A DNA stretch of 34,736 bases from Actinomycetota bacterium (GTDB lineage Bacteria; Actinomycetota; Thermoleophilia; Gaiellales; Gaiellaceae). Positions 1-9,679 of this stretch are shown here, piece by piece. The translations under genes and the position numbers were made by a program. Every line of letters begins with the position of its first letter. Position 1 is the first letter of the stretch. The notes below the pieces were generated by a model. The model made no database searches. It was given only the letters and a program-made list of their open reading frames with translations, and was not told where the DNA came from. The stretch covers positions 28,285 to 63,020 of the forward strand of contig VAWW01000011.1 of assembly GCA_005884575.1 (NCBI GenBank), given 5' to 3'.

Positions 1-55
1 CGCGCGCGGTGCTCAACGCGGAGCGCACGGCCAAGGCCGCGGTGGTATTCGGCGC

Positions 56-1186
56 CTACGCAGTCCTGCGCTCGCGCGCATCCGCGTCGCGACGGCGCGC
101 GAGCGGGCTCGCGAGCTTCACGATCTCGAGCAGGTAGACCGTGTAGAACGACATGCCGAGCGCGACGAGGCCGATCGCGGCGACCGCGAGCGTCGGCCAG
201 ACGTGCCACACGCCGTGCGCACGGAACGGAATGAAGCGCGTCGCCAGCGCTGCGGCGGCGAGGCTCAGGCACCACGCGTACATGTAGAGCGCGGCAGTGC
301 GCTGGCTGAAGCCGCGCCGGAGGAAGCGGTGATGCAGGTGCGCCTGGTCGCCGGCGAAGACCTTCTCGCGATGCTTGAGCCGCCGCGCGACGACGAACGA
401 CGTGTCGATGATCGGGACCGCGAGCACGAGCAGCGGGAAGAACAGCGCGACGGTCGCGGCGGTCTTGAGCAGGCCCTGCACCGAGACCGTCGCCAGCACA
501 AAGCCGAGCAGCAGCGCCCCCGAGTCGCCCATGAAGATCCGAGCCGGATAGAAGTTGTGGCGCAGGAAGCCGAGCGCGGCGCCGAACACGATCGCCGAGA
601 GGATTGCGGGATCCGTCTTGCCGAGCGAGAGCGCGATCACGCAAAACGTGAAGCCGGCGATCGCGGCAACGCCGGCGGCGAGCCCGTCCATCCCGTCGAG
701 GAAGTTGACCATGTTCATGATCGCGACGATCCAGATCACGGTCAGCGGCATCCCGACCCAGGCCGGCAGCGTGTGCACGCCGAGGAACGGAAACGTAAAG
801 CGGTCGACCCACACGCCGAAGCCGACCGGAATCACCGCGGCGACGAACTGCCCGGCGAGCTTCTCCCACCAGGCCAGGCCGCGGAAGTCGTCGACGGCGC
901 CGACCGTCACCGCGACCGCGGAGCCGAGCAGCAGCCCGCGCGTCTCACGGCCCTGGTGGAGGAACGCGAGCGCCGGGACGAAGATGCCGAGGAAGAGCGC
1001 GACCCCGCCGAGGCGCGGCACGGCGCGCCGGTTGATCCGCCGCCCGCCGACGGCGTCGACGACGCCCAGCAGCCGGGCCATCCCGCCGACCGCCGGCGTC
1101 AGCAGGACGACGATCGCGAGGGCGATGGCGCCGCCCCAGACGACCGAGAGGTTGTCGCCGAGCGTGTCGAGGACGCCCTGGTGCAT
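56..1186 (-). CDS. WecA/TagO-type undecaprenyl-phosphate sugar-1-phosphate transferase
   Basis: Predicted integral membrane enzyme of the MraY/WecA family. These enzymes transfer a HexNAc-1-phosphate, usually GlcNAc, from a UDP-sugar to undecaprenyl phosphate and so start a wall polymer or glycan. Of 376 residues most are hydrophobic helices. Family motifs are visible: AVDDFRGL (first acidic motif), NFLDGMDGLAAG, FMGDSGALLLGF and AHLHHRFLRRGFS. The HxHH loop favours the WecA/TagO branch over MraY. The ATG at 1186 lies 5 bases after the upp stop and fits a typical N-terminus; the open frame continues upstream but only as a shadow inside upp. It is the last gene of glyA-upp-wecA, an order common in actinobacteria, often just before the ATP synthase genes. 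Family assignment is firm; the exact sugar is not. Confidence 0.9.
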   Translation of the reverse strand: MHQGVLDTLGDNLSVVWGGAIALAIVVLLTPAVGGMARLLGVVDAVGGRRINRRAVPRLGGVALFLGIFVPALAFLHQGRETRGLLLGSAVAVTVGAVDDFRGLAWWEKLAGQFVAAVIPVGFGVWVDRFTFPFLGVHTLPAWVGMPLTVIWIVAIMNMVNFLDGMDGLAAGVAAIAGFTFCVIALSLGKTDPAILSAIVFGAALGFLRHNFYPARIFMGDSGALLLGFVLATVSVQGLLKTAATVALFFPLLVLAVPIIDTSFVVARRLKHREKVFAGDQAHLHHRFLRRGFSQRTAALYMYAWCLSLAAAALATRFIPFRAHGVWHVWPTLAVAAIGLVALGMSFYTVYLLEIVKLASPLARRRDADARERRTA

Positions 1187-1191
1187 GCGCT

Positions 1192-1848
1192 CTACTTCGT
1201 CCCGTAGAGCCGGTCTCCCGCGTCGCCGAGACCGGGGACGATGAATCCCCGCTCGTTCAGCCCGCGGTCGACCGCTGCGGTGACGATGTGCACGTCCGGG
1301 TGTACCTCGTGCAGATGCTCGATCCCGGGCGGCGCAGCGACGAGGCAGACGAGCGTGACCGACTGCGCACCCGCCTCCTTGACCGCGGTGATCGCGGCCG
1401 CGCTCGAATTGCCGGTCGCGAGCATGGGATCGAGGACGATCGCGTCGCGCTGGTCGAGGTCGACCGGCAGCTTGATGAAGTACTCGACCGGCTGGAGGGT
1501 CTCCTCGTCGCGGTACATGCCGATGAAGCCCACGCGGGCGCTCGACACGAGCGAGAGGACGCCGTCGAGCATTCCCATCCCGGCGCGGAGCACGGGGCAC
1601 ACCGCGACCTTCTTGCCGGAGATCCGCTGCGCGGTCATCGTCTCGAGCGGCGTCTCGATCTCGACGTCCTCGAGCGGCAGCTCGCGCGTCGCCTCGTACG
1701 TCAGCAGGAGCGTCAGTTCGTTCACGAGCTTGCGGAAGTGGACGGTGGGCGTGTTCTTGTCGCGAAGGTACGACAGCTTGTGCTGGACGAGCGGATGCGT
1801 GACGACCGTCAGGCGGCCGGTGGTCGTCGTCGTTACGGTCTCGCTCAT
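1192..1848 (-). CDS. upp: Uracil phosphoribosyltransferase
   Basis: Salvage enzyme making UMP from uracil and PRPP in the cytoplasm. The 218-residue product matches the family's usual length of about 210. It carries the PRPP-binding motif [11 protein letters not shown], the segment [13 protein letters not shown], and the uracil-binding C-terminal segment [20 protein letters not shown]. The ATG at 1848 overlaps the glyA stop as ATGA (1845-1848), indicating translational coupling. A short threonine-rich stretch (about residues 5-10) follows the start and is the only unusual part. Confidence 0.96.
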   Translation of the reverse strand: MSETVTTTTTGRLTVVTHPLVQHKLSYLRDKNTPTVHFRKLVNELTLLLTYEATRELPLEDVEIETPLETMTAQRISGKKVAVCPVLRAGMGMLDGVLSLVSSARVGFIGMYRDEETLQPVEYFIKLPVDLDQRDAIVLDPMLATGNSSAAAITAVKEAGAQSVTLVCLVAAPPGIEHLHEVHPDVHIVTAAVDRGLNERGFIVPGLGDAGDRLYGTK

Positions 1849-3137
1849 CCGCCGTACGTCGTGTAGCCGCGGAAGCCGGGATAGAGCGGCCGCTTCGCGC
1901 AGAGCGCCTCGCTGCGGCTGCGCAGCACGTCGATGTCGGCGTCTGCGGCGAGCGCACTCGCGATGATCTCGCCGACCTCGCGGAAGTCGTCCTCGTCGAA
2001 GCCGCGCATCGTCATCGCGGGCGTCCCGACCCGGACACCGGACGCGACGGTCGGCGGGCGCTCGTCGAACGGCACGGTGTTCCGGTTGACGGTGATCTGC
2101 ACCTCGTGCAGGCGTTCCTCCGCGTCCTTGCCCGTCCATTCGGAGTTCCGAAGGTCGATCTGCATCAGGTGCGTGTCGGTGCCGCCGGTGAGAATGTCCA
2201 GGCCGCCGGCGATCAGCGTCTCGGCGAGCGTGTCCGCGTTGCGTCGGATCTGCTCCTGATAGTCGCGGAACGCCTGCGTCGCTGCGATCCGGAAGCAGGT
2301 CGCCTTCGCGGCGATCGTGTGCTCGAGCGGCCCGCCCTGGAGTCCCGGGAAGACCGCGCGGTCGACCGCCTGCGCGTGCTCCTCCCTGCAGAGGATGAAG
2401 CCGGAGCGCGGTCCAGCGAGCGTCTTGTGGGTCGTCGAGGTGACGAAGTCGCAGTGCTCGACCGGATTCGGGTGGAGTCCCGCGGCGACGAGACCGGCGA
2501 AGTGCGCCATGTCGCAGAGCAGCAGCGCACCGACCTCGTCCGCGATCTCGCGGAACTTGTCGGCCTCGACGGTGCGAGGGTAGGCGGAGCCGCCGCAGAT
2601 GATCAGCTTCGGCCGGTTCTCCTTCGCGAGCTCGAGCACCTCGTCGTAGTCGACGCGCATCGTCTCGCGCGAGACGCCGTAGCCGACGATCGTGTAGAAC
2701 CGCCCGGAGAAGTTGACCTTCAGCCCGTGCGTCAGGTGGCCGCCGTGGTCGAGGCGCAGGGAGAGGATCGTGTCGCCGGGGTCGAGCGCCGCCATGTAGA
2801 CGGCCGTGTTCGTCGGCGCGCCCGCGTGCGGCTGCACGTTTGCGTGCTCGGCTCCGAAGAGCTCCTTCGCGCGGTCGATCGCGAGCTGCTCGATCTCGTC
2901 GATCACCTCGCAACCGCCGTAGTAGCGCTTTCCCGGATAGCCCTCGGCGTACTTGTTCGTGGGCACGGAGCCGACCGCTTCGAGGACCGACGGCCACGTG
3001 AAGTTCTCCGAGGCGATCAGCTCGATCTGTCCGCGCTGGCGCTCGAGCTCTTTGCCGAGCAGCTCGGCGACGTCCGGATCGACGTCGGCGAGACCGGCGG
3101 TCGTGAGGTGCTGAAAGGTCTCCTGCGCGACGGACAT
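1845..3137 (-). CDS. glyA: Serine hydroxymethyltransferase
   Basis: PLP enzyme interconverting serine and glycine with tetrahydrofolate, the main source of one-carbon units. The product has 430 residues, normal for bacterial GlyA. The PLP-lysine motif is seen as [15 protein letters not shown], along with SGSPTNxx-like [11 protein letters not shown] and [12 protein letters not shown]. The ATG at 3137 is chosen because it gives the usual N-terminus and has a strong ribosome binding site, GGAGAGGAG, a few bases upstream. In-frame codons further upstream have no support and run into the divergent gene's leader. It heads the glyA-upp-wecA cluster and is transcribed divergently from the nine-repeat secreted protein. 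Confidence 0.97.
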   Translation of the reverse strand: MSVAQETFQHLTTAGLADVDPDVAELLGKELERQRGQIELIASENFTWPSVLEAVGSVPTNKYAEGYPGKRYYGGCEVIDEIEQLAIDRAKELFGAEHANVQPHAGAPTNTAVYMAALDPGDTILSLRLDHGGHLTHGLKVNFSGRFYTIVGYGVSRETMRVDYDEVLELAKENRPKLIICGGSAYPRTVEADKFREIADEVGALLLCDMAHFAGLVAAGLHPNPVEHCDFVTSTTHKTLAGPRSGFILCREEHAQAVDRAVFPGLQGGPLEHTIAAKATCFRIAATQAFRDYQEQIRRNADTLAETLIAGGLDILTGGTDTHLMQIDLRNSEWTGKDAEERLHEVQITVNRNTVPFDERPPTVASGVRVGTPAMTMRGFDEDDFREVGEIIASALAADADIDVLRSRSEALCAKRPLYPGFRGYTTYGG

Positions 3138-3273
3138 GGCACTCCTCTCCCGGGTTCCGAGGATGGTACTGCCGTCGCCGGACCCGAGCGGGCTCGCCGG
3201 TTTCGGAAGCGGCGGCCGCGGAGATAACGCGTCGCGCCGGAATTCGCGCTGCGGAGCACGGGGGATCAGGCGG

Positions 3274-6200
3274 GTGCCAGGACGGGGTCGAAAGGTGGTG
3301 CTGGTGGCGCTGGCAGGCGCGATCGCGCTGGCCGCGCCGCACGTCGCCGCCGCTGCGCCCGCGAACGACCTCTTCGCGAGTGCCCAGCTGCTCACCGGAA
3401 CCTCCGGCAGCGTCGCCGGCTCGAACGTCGGCGCCACGAGCGAGCCGGGCGAGCCGAACGCCGGCTACGGGATGGGGATGGGCTTCACCGTTTGGTACCG
3501 GTGGACGGCGCCCGCGAGCGGCCGGTTCGAGATCGATCTGAACGGCACCAACTTCCTCGCCATCGCGGGGGTCTACACGGGTTCGACCGTCAGCGCGCTG
3601 AGCGCGATCACGTGGACGAACGACGCCGGGGCGTACGGCTACCCGCGGCTCACCTTCGACGCAACCGCCGGCGTCACGTATCAGATCCAGGTCGACGGTC
3701 GCGGCTATCCGACTCCGACCGGATCGATCGTCCTCAACTGGTCGCCGGTGCCGCCGCCGCCGAACGACGCGTTCGTCAACGCGACCGCGCTCACGGGCGT
3801 GACGGGCAGCACGAAGGGGGACACGTCGGGCGCAACCGCCGAGCCGAACGAGCCCCCGGGCGGCGGGCGCTCCGTCTGGTACCGCTGGACGGCCGTGTAC
3901 GACGGCGACTACAAGTTCGCGGTCGCCGGCTGGCCGTTCAACTGCTCGGTCGGCGTCTACACCGGCTCGAGCCTCGATTCGCTGACGACCGTCGTCCCGG
4001 CGGAGATGTCGAACGGCACGGGCTGCGAGGGCGAGTTCACCGCCGAGGCGGGCACCTCCTACGCGCTCCGGCTCGCCTCGCTCGCGATGCAGGAGGGCGG
4101 GCCGTACACGTTCACGTGGTTCAAGTTCCCGCCGGCGAACGACGACTTCGTCGAGGCGGCGCAGCTCTCCGGCACGAGCGGGACGTTGCGCGACAACAAC
4201 GTCGGCGCGACGAAGGAGCAGGGCGAGCCGAACCATGACGGCGAGCCCGGCGGCGCCTCGATCTGGTACACGATCTACGCGCCGTACGCAGGGACGATCC
4301 ACGTCGATCTCGCGGGCAGCGACTTCGACACCGTCGTGGCCGCCTACACCGGCTCTTCCGTGTCGGCGCTGACGCCGCTGGCGGGCGGCCCCGAAGCGAC
4401 GGGGATCGACTTCGCCGTCGCCGACCGCAGCTGGTACACGATCGCCGTCGACGGGCGCAGCGGGGCGACCGGGCACCTCGTGGTCAACTGGACGTACGCG
4501 CAGGGACCGCGAGCGCCGAGGCCGCCGAACGACGACTTCGCGAGCGCCCAGGACGTCGCGGGCGACGCGGGCGCTGTCACGGGAACGACGGCCGGCGCGA
4601 CCGTCGAGACGTGTGATCAGTTCCTCGACGACGGCGGTATCGGCGTCTCGGTCTGGTATCGGTGGACGGCGCCCGCGAGCGGCGCTGCGACGTTCGACAC
4701 CGCCGGCAGCGCGATCGACACGATTCTCGAGGTCTGGGACGCCTGTCCGAACAGCCCCTCGACCCTCTATGCGTACAACGACGACACGGGCGCCTCGACC
4801 ACCACGAGCCGGATCACGTTCGCGGCGGCCGGAGGCGCGACGTACTTCATCCGCATCGACTCGCGCAGCGAGGGCTCGTTCGCACTGGCGTGGAGCCTCG
4901 ACCGCTCGCCGCCGCCTGCGAACGACGATTTCGCGGCCGCGCGCCCGCTCGCCGCCCAGTCCGGTGCGGTCGACGCGGTCAACGCGGGCGCGACGAAGGA
5001 GGTCGGCGAGCCGTCGCATGCCGGCGACGCGGGAGGCCACTCCGTCTGGTTCGACTGGACCGCGCCGGCGAGCGGCACGGCGACCTTCCGGACCGCGAGC
5101 GACGTCGACCTCGTGCTCGCCGTTTACACAGGCTCGAGTGTCTCCTCATTGACTCAGGTGGCGGCGAACGACGGCTGGGGCGGGCCGACGACCGACCGTG
5201 TCTCGTTCCAGGCGACCCCCGGCGTCACGTACCACATCGCGGTCGACGGGAAGGGCGGAGCCGAGGACGCCTCGGACGATCCGTTCACGCTCCGCTGGAA
5301 CGGCCCGCCGCCGCCGCCGAACGACGCGTTCGCCAACGCGACGCCGATCGGAGACGACCACGGCACCGTGATCGAGTCGAATGCGGGCGCGACGAAGGAG
5401 GCGGGCGAGCCCGACCATGCCGGCGGACCCGGCGGCACCTCGCTCTGGTTCCGGTGGACCGCGCCGGCGAGCGGTCAGGCCGAATTCACGACCGACGACG
5501 ACCGCACCGAGGTCGACGACACGCTCCTCGCCGTCTACACAGGGTCGTCGCTCGGGTCGCTGACACAGGTCGCGGCGCAGGACGACCAGCCGAGCGGCTG
5601 GCCGCTGGCGTACGTGATCTTCAACGTCACCGCCGGCACGACGTACTGGGTCGCTGTCGACTCGAAGTTCGAGCACATCGGCCGGATCGCCCTGACGTGG
5701 ATCTCCACGCCGACGAACGACGAGTTCGCGAATACGATTCCGATCGCCGGCGCGAACGGTTCCGTGAGCGACAGCAACGAGATGGGATCGAAGCAGGCGG
5801 GTGAGCCGAACCCCGGCGGGATCGAGGGACGTGCGACCGTCTGGTACCGCTGGACCGCGCCGACGTCCGGGACGGTCACCTTCGACACCTGCTCGAGCGC
5901 GTGGTCGTACCAGGTGCTGGGCGCCTACACGGGTACGACCGTCACGGCGCTGACGACGGTCGCCGACTCGGGGCCGACGTTCTGCCTCGACCACTCGCAG
6001 ATCTGGTTCACCGCCGCCGCCGGACGCACCTACTCGATTGCGCTCGACAACGCCTACGGCGCCACCGGTCCGTACACCCTCGCGTGGCGCTATTCGTCCA
6101 CCGGCCCATCGCCGTCCAACGACATGTTCGCGAACGCCGAATGGCTGACGGACGGAATGAGCACCACGGATCGCGGCATCACGGTCGGCGCGACGAAGGA

Positions 6201-6915
6201 GGCGGGCGAGCCGAGTCATGCGGGGAACCCCGGCGGCCACTCTGTCTGGTACCGCCTGAACACGAACAGTGCGCAGCAATTGACGCTCGACACCCGCGGA
6301 AGCGGGTTCGACACGCTGCTCGCCGTCTACACCGGCCCGCAGGTGGCAACGGTGAGCACCCTGACCCCGCTCGTCTCGAACGACGACGCCGCCGCGGGGA
6401 CGACGACAAGCCAGGTCAGCTTCGCGACGGCTGCGAACGGCACGTACTACATCGCGGTCGACGGGAAGAACGGCGAGGTCGGCTCGCTTCACCTCAACCT
6501 GTCGTTCGCGCCGCTCCCGCCACCGCCGCCGAACGACAACTTCGCGGCCGCGCAGGCGATCTCCGGGTGGAATGGCTCGGCGCGCGGGACCACGGTCTCC
6601 GCCACCAAGCAGCCCGGTGAGCCGAATCACGCCGGCAACACGGGCGGCCATTCGGTGTGGTACCGCTGGACCGCACCCGGCAACGGCTACGTCTCCTTCG
6701 ACACCGCCGGCTCCGGCTTCGACACGCTGCTGGCCGTGTACCGAGGGAGCGGCCTCTCGTCGCTGTCGCAGGAGGCGGCAAACGACGACGCCGGCGCGGG
6801 GACGACGACGAGCCGCGTCCGCTTCCGCGCGAAGAGCGGCACGACGTACTGGATCGCCGTGGACGGCAAGAACGCCGCCTCCGGGGCGGTCGCGCTCGCC
6901 TGGGTCGCCGGCTAA
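3274..6915 (+). CDS. Secreted protein of nine tandem PPC-like beta-sandwich repeats
   Basis: Large exported protein of 1213 residues with no recognisable catalytic domain. Residues 1 to about 29 form a signal peptide (PGRGRK, then a hydrophobic Ala/Leu/Val core ending AAAAPA). The rest is nine tandem domains of about 120-135 residues, each opening with PPNDxFAxA and containing GATKEx[29 protein letters not shown] and TYYIAVDGK. This pattern is seen in many secreted bacterial proteins and resembles pre-peptidase C-terminal (PPC) beta-sandwiches. No membrane anchor or LPxTG motif is visible at the C-terminus. I chose the GTG at 3274 because it sits directly before the signal peptide and has GGGGGA about 8 bases upstream; the ATG at 3136 overlaps glyA and adds a non-signal extension. 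The role is unknown; adhesion or carbohydrate binding are guesses. Confidence 0.85.
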   Translation: MPGRGRKVVLVALAGAIALAAPHVAAAAPANDLFASAQLLTGTSGSVAGSNVGATSEPGEPNAGYGMGMGFTVWYRWTAPASGRFEIDLNGTNFLAIAGVYTGSTVSALSAITWTNDAGAYGYPRLTFDATAGVTYQIQVDGRGYPTPTGSIVLNWSPVPPPPNDAFVNATALTGVTGSTKGDTSGATAEPNEPPGGGRSVWYRWTAVYDGDYKFAVAGWPFNCSVGVYTGSSLDSLTTVVPAEMSNGTGCEGEFTAEAGTSYALRLASLAMQEGGPYTFTWFKFPPANDDFVEAAQLSGTSGTLRDNNVGATKEQGEPNHDGEPGGASIWYTIYAPYAGTIHVDLAGSDFDTVVAAYTGSSVSALTPLAGGPEATGIDFAVADRSWYTIAVDGRSGATGHLVVNWTYAQGPRAPRPPNDDFASAQDVAGDAGAVTGTTAGATVETCDQFLDDGGIGVSVWYRWTAPASGAATFDTAGSAIDTILEVWDACPNSPSTLYAYNDDTGASTTTSRITFAAAGGATYFIRIDSRSEGSFALAWSLDRSPPPANDDFAAARPLAAQSGAVDAVNAGATKEVGEPSHAGDAGGHSVWFDWTAPASGTATFRTASDVDLVLAVYTGSSVSSLTQVAANDGWGGPTTDRVSFQATPGVTYHIAVDGKGGAEDASDDPFTLRWNGPPPPPNDAFANATPIGDDHGTVIESNAGATKEAGEPDHAGGPGGTSLWFRWTAPASGQAEFTTDDDRTEVDDTLLAVYTGSSLGSLTQVAAQDDQPSGWPLAYVIFNVTAGTTYWVAVDSKFEHIGRIALTWISTPTNDEFANTIPIAGANGSVSDSNEMGSKQAGEPNPGGIEGRATVWYRWTAPTSGTVTFDTCSSAWSYQVLGAYTGTTVTALTTVADSGPTFCLDHSQIWFTAAAGRTYSIALDNAYGATGPYTLAWRYSSTGPSPSNDMFANAEWLTDGMSTTDRGITVGATKEAGEPSHAGNPGGHSVWYRLNTNSAQQLTLDTRGSGFDTLLAVYTGPQVATVSTLTPLVSNDDAAAGTTTSQVSFATAANGTYYIAVDGKNGEVGSLHLNLSFAPLPPPPPNDNFAAAQAISGWNGSARGTTVSATKQPGEPNHAGNTGGHSVWYRWTAPGNGYVSFDTAGSGFDTLLAVYRGSGLSSLSQEAANDDAGAGTTTSRVRFRAKSGTTYWIAVDGKNAASGAVALAWVAG
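3358..6912 (+). repeat. Nine tandem about 390-bp coding repeats
   Basis: In-frame repeat units begin near 3361, 3760, 4136, 4526, 4918, 5320, 5712, 6117 and 6532, each marked by the PxNDxF motif. Units 5, 6, 8 and 9 stay closest to the consensus (GATKExGEPxHAG). Unit 2 lacks most of the GEPxHAG loop. Unit 4 replaces it with a different loop holding cysteines, and units 2 and 7 also contain cysteines. The units differ clearly at DNA level, so this is an old array rather than a recent expansion. Confidence 0.85.
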
Positions 6916-6925
6916 CTCGCGCGTC

Positions 6926-6957
6926 CGGCCGGCTCAAGAGAGGCGCGATCCCGGCCG
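6926..6957 (+). terminator. Possible hairpin terminator after the nine-repeat gene
   Basis: CGGCCGG at 6926-6932 can pair with CCGGCCG at 6951-6957 around an 18-base loop, starting 11 bases after the stop codon. There is no T tract, so an intrinsic terminator is only possible. The arms are GC palindromes of a kind that arise by chance in such DNA. Confidence 0.25.
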
Positions 6958-7048
6958 ATAGGGAGGGGATGGCGGCGTCTACTCATCCTCATTTTGAAGT
7001 GGTAGTCTCGGCGTCCTTTCTGCGGTCGAGGTCGAGGGAGAGCACAGC

Positions 7049-9019
7049 GTGATCAGGGGTCTTGGTCCGGTTGCGGTCGCGGCCGCCTGCGTCGTGACGG
7101 CGGTCGTCGCGACGGCGGCGCCGGCGGGCGGGCCGACGATGAAGGTCGGCGCCGTCGAGGATGCTGCGAAGTGGGGCGACCCGCAGGCGAAGATGCAACT
7201 CGCGCGCGACGCCGGCTTCGACACCGTTCGCCTGACGGCCCAGTGGACCAAGGGGCTGACCGCGCCGTCGGCGACCGACCTGCGCCAGCTCCAGGTTGCC
7301 GCAGGCGCAGCTCGTGCCGTAGGGATCGAGCCGATCGTCGCGATCTACAACGTCGGCTCGAGCTCGACGCCCGCAGACGACGCCTCCCGTGGGGACTTCG
7401 TCCTGTACGCGACGGCGGTCGCGACCGGCCTGCCGATGGTGACGCGGTTCATCGTCGGCAACGAGCCCAATTCGAACCTCTACTGGCTGCCGCAGTTCGA
7501 CGCAGACGGCACCGATGCTGCGGCGCCTGCCTACGAAGCCCTCCTCGCCGCGTCATACGACTCGATCAAGGCGGGACGACCCGACGCCGTGGTGATCGGC
7601 GGCGCACTCGACCCGCACGGCAACGACGATCCGCAGTCGCCGAAGCAGACCCACTCGCCGACCACCTTCATCCGCGACCTCGGCGCCGCATATCGGGACA
7701 GCGGCCGCGAGGCTCCGCTGATGGATGTCTTCGACCTGCACGTCTACGCCGACAACTCGTCGCTGCCGCCGAGCATGGCGCATCCAGGCAACACGACCAT
7801 CTCGCTCGCCGACTACCCGAAGCTCGTCGCTCTGCTCGGCGCGGCATTCGACGGGACGGCGCAGGCCGGATCCTCCCTGCCGATCCTCTACGGCGAGTTC
7901 GGCGTCGACTCCGTGATCCCGCCGGAGAAGGCCGGCCTCTACACGAGCTCGGAGCCGGCCTCGGTGAAACCCGTGGACGAGGCGACGCAGGCGCAGTACT
8001 ACGCCGAGGCGTTCAAGCTCGCGTACTGCCAGCCGAACGTGATCGGCATCCTCGTCTTCCACGTCAGCGATGAGTCCTCGCTCACAGGCTGGCAGTCCGG
8101 CCCGAACTACGCCGACGACACGGCGAAGTCGTCCCTGCCGACGATCCGCGACGCGGCGGACGCAGTCCGCTCCGGCACCGCAGCCGCATGCCCTGACGCG
8201 ACGCCGCCGACTGTGTCGCTGACGTCGCCGGCGCGGGGGACGCTCGTCGGCTCCGACGGCGTGGCGGTTTCCGCGACGGTCTCAGACGACGTCGGCGTCG
8301 GGAAAGTGGATCTGATCGCGGACGGCGTGGTGGTTGCGACGAAGTACGTGGCCCCGTATACGTTCACGTGGACGCCGAAAGCGAGCGGCGCGTACACCCT
8401 TCTCGTGCGTGCGCAGGACGCCGCACTGAACATCGGCACCTCGACCCCCGTCGTCGTGAGAGCCGAGGTGGCTTCCACGAGCGACTCGAACGCGAAGCCC
8501 GCACCCGACGCGGGCGCGCCGGACACGACGATCGCCTGGACGCCGGGGTCCGATCCGGCGGCGACGATGTCGTTCTCGTCCAACCAGCGCGCCGCGACGT
8601 TCCGCTGCTCCCTCGACGGAGCGCCCTCCGCGTGCACGCCGGCTGCATACACCGGACTCGCCCCCGGCACTCACACGTTCACGGTGGCCGCGGTCGACGC
8701 CGCTGGGAACTTCGATCCGACGCCGGCGTCGATCACGTGGACCGTCATGGGCACGCCGGGCGTAGAGACGACGATCACGAGCGGACCGGCGGGCACCGTC
8801 GGTGCCAGGGACGCATTCTTCTCCTTCCGAGCGAGCGCCCCCGCGACGTTCGAGTGCTCGCTGGACGGCGCGGCTTTCGCGACGTGTACGCCGCCGCTGG
8901 GAATCGCCGGGCTTGCGGCCGGGACGCACACGTTCTCGGTCCGCGCGACCGACGCCGCAGGCGACGTCGACGCGACGCCGGCGACCCGCAGCTGGACGAT
9001 CCGCGCCGGGCGACGCTAG
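7049..9019 (+). CDS. Secreted glycoside-hydrolase-like protein with Ig-type C-terminal modules
   Basis: Exported protein of 656 residues. The first 27 or so form a signal peptide. Residues about 30-375 look like a TIM-barrel glycoside hydrolase of the GH-A type: GNEPNSNLYW places a likely acid/base Glu at residue 139, YGEFGVDS a likely nucleophile Glu at 283, and FDLHVYAD lies between. I cannot name the family. Next comes an Ig-like segment (DATPPTVSLTSPARG, about 385-470), then two related modules of about 85 residues, each with FxCSLDGAxxxxCTP and GLAxGTHTFxVxAxDAAGxxDxTPA, which probably hold one disulfide each. The GTG at 7049 has a strong GAGGGAGAG site upstream. It lies 133 bases after the nine-repeat gene on the same strand. 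Substrate is unknown; a surface or extracellular polysaccharide role is inferred. Confidence 0.75.
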   Translation: MIRGLGPVAVAAACVVTAVVATAAPAGGPTMKVGAVEDAAKWGDPQAKMQLARDAGFDTVRLTAQWTKGLTAPSATDLRQLQVAAGAARAVGIEPIVAIYNVGSSSTPADDASRGDFVLYATAVATGLPMVTRFIVGNEPNSNLYWLPQFDADGTDAAAPAYEALLAASYDSIKAGRPDAVVIGGALDPHGNDDPQSPKQTHSPTTFIRDLGAAYRDSGREAPLMDVFDLHVYADNSSLPPSMAHPGNTTISLADYPKLVALLGAAFDGTAQAGSSLPILYGEFGVDSVIPPEKAGLYTSSEPASVKPVDEATQAQYYAEAFKLAYCQPNVIGILVFHVSDESSLTGWQSGPNYADDTAKSSLPTIRDAADAVRSGTAAACPDATPPTVSLTSPARGTLVGSDGVAVSATVSDDVGVGKVDLIADGVVVATKYVAPYTFTWTPKASGAYTLLVRAQDAALNIGTSTPVVVRAEVASTSDSNAKPAPDAGAPDTTIAWTPGSDPAATMSFSSNQRAATFRCSLDGAPSACTPAAYTGLAPGTHTFTVAAVDAAGNFDPTPASITWTVMGTPGVETTITSGPAGTVGARDAFFSFRASAPATFECSLDGAAFATCTPPLGIAGLAAGTHTFSVRATDAAGDVDATPATRSWTIRAGRR

Positions 9020-9028
9020 GCGCGGATG

Positions 9029-9043
9029 GCCCCTGCCCGGGGC
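9029..9043. terminator. Short hairpin between convergent genes
   Basis: GCCCC (9029-9033) pairs with GGGGC (9039-9043) across a 5-base loop, in the 60-base gap between two convergent stop codons. The position suits a shared terminator, but the stem is short and no T run follows on either strand. Confidence 0.25.
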
Positions 9044-9079
9044 TAGTCATTCCGATTTCGTGCTGAGCTGGAAGCAGAG

Positions 9080-9679
9080 CTAGGCGAAGGCCGCCGCGGC
9101 GCGCTCGAGCGCCTCGGCCGCCGGCGCCGCGCCCTCGCGGACGACGCGCGGCTCCTTGCCGGTGAAGTCCAGCACCGTCGACGGCGTTCCGGGAAGCTCG
9201 CCGCCGTCGACGACGGCCGCGGCGCCTTCGCGAATCTCCACCGGCACGTCCTCGAGCCGGCACGGATCGGGACCGCCGGCCTTGTTCGCGCTCGTCGCGA
9301 CGACGGCGCCGACGCGTCGCAGCACCTCGGCGCCCGGGCCCTCGAGCTCCGGAACGCGGATGCCGATCGCGCCTGGCGTCGTCCCGGTCACCCAGCGGAA
9401 CCGGCGCGCCGGGTTCGGCAGGATCAGCGTGTACGGCCCGGGCAGCAGGGCGCGGGCGATCACGCCGGCGCGGCCGCGCAGCTCGGGCACGCACTCGAAC
9501 AGCCAGTCGAGGTCGGCGGCGACGAGCGCCGTCGGCTTCGTCCCGTCGCGGCCCTTCAGTCTGTAGATGCGCCTCGTGTACGACTCGCTGTACGGCGAGG
9601 TGGCGAGGCCGTACACCGTGTCGGTGGGGAGAACGACGGGCTTTCCGCTCTGGATCGCCGCGACCGCCTCGTCGATCAT
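9080..9679 (-). CDS. tsaC: Threonylcarbamoyl-AMP synthase (Sua5/YrdC family)
   Basis: Makes threonylcarbamoyl-adenylate from threonine, bicarbonate and ATP, the first step of the t6A37 modification of tRNAs reading ANN codons. The 199-residue product is a single YrdC domain without the extra Sua5 C-terminal domain. Visible motifs are VVLPTDTVYGLA, RIYRLKGRDGTKP (nucleotide-binding Lys/Arg), PGPYTLIL, GIRVPE and VATSANKAGG. The ATG at 9679 overlaps the prmC stop as ATGA (9676-9679). Position next to prmC and prfA is typical for the family. It is the last gene of a long minus-strand run. Confidence 0.93.
   Translation of the reverse strand: MIDEAVAAIQSGKPVVLPTDTVYGLATSPYSESYTRRIYRLKGRDGTKPTALVAADLDWLFECVPELRGRAGVIARALLPGPYTLILPNPARRFRWVTGTTPGAIGIRVPELEGPGAEVLRRVGAVVATSANKAGGPDPCRLEDVPVEIREGAAAVVDGGELPGTPSTVLDFTGKEPRVVREGAAPAAEALERAAAAFA

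Noticed and set aside
3-134. Plus-strand open frame at the left edge (RAVLNAERTAKAAVVFGAYAV)
   Set aside because: It runs antisense into the end of the WecA-type gene and ends soon after; too short to separate from chance.
1192-5040. A 1282-codon minus-strand open frame extending from upp far into the nine-repeat gene
   Set aside because: Only the first-listed 218 codons at its 3' end (upp) look like a protein. The rest is Arg-rich shadow sequence opposite real genes, as expected in very GC-rich DNA.
5146-6651. A 501-codon minus-strand frame opposite the nine-repeat gene
   Set aside because: Low-complexity Arg/Ala/Val composition that mirrors the plus-strand repeats; no motif or start signal.
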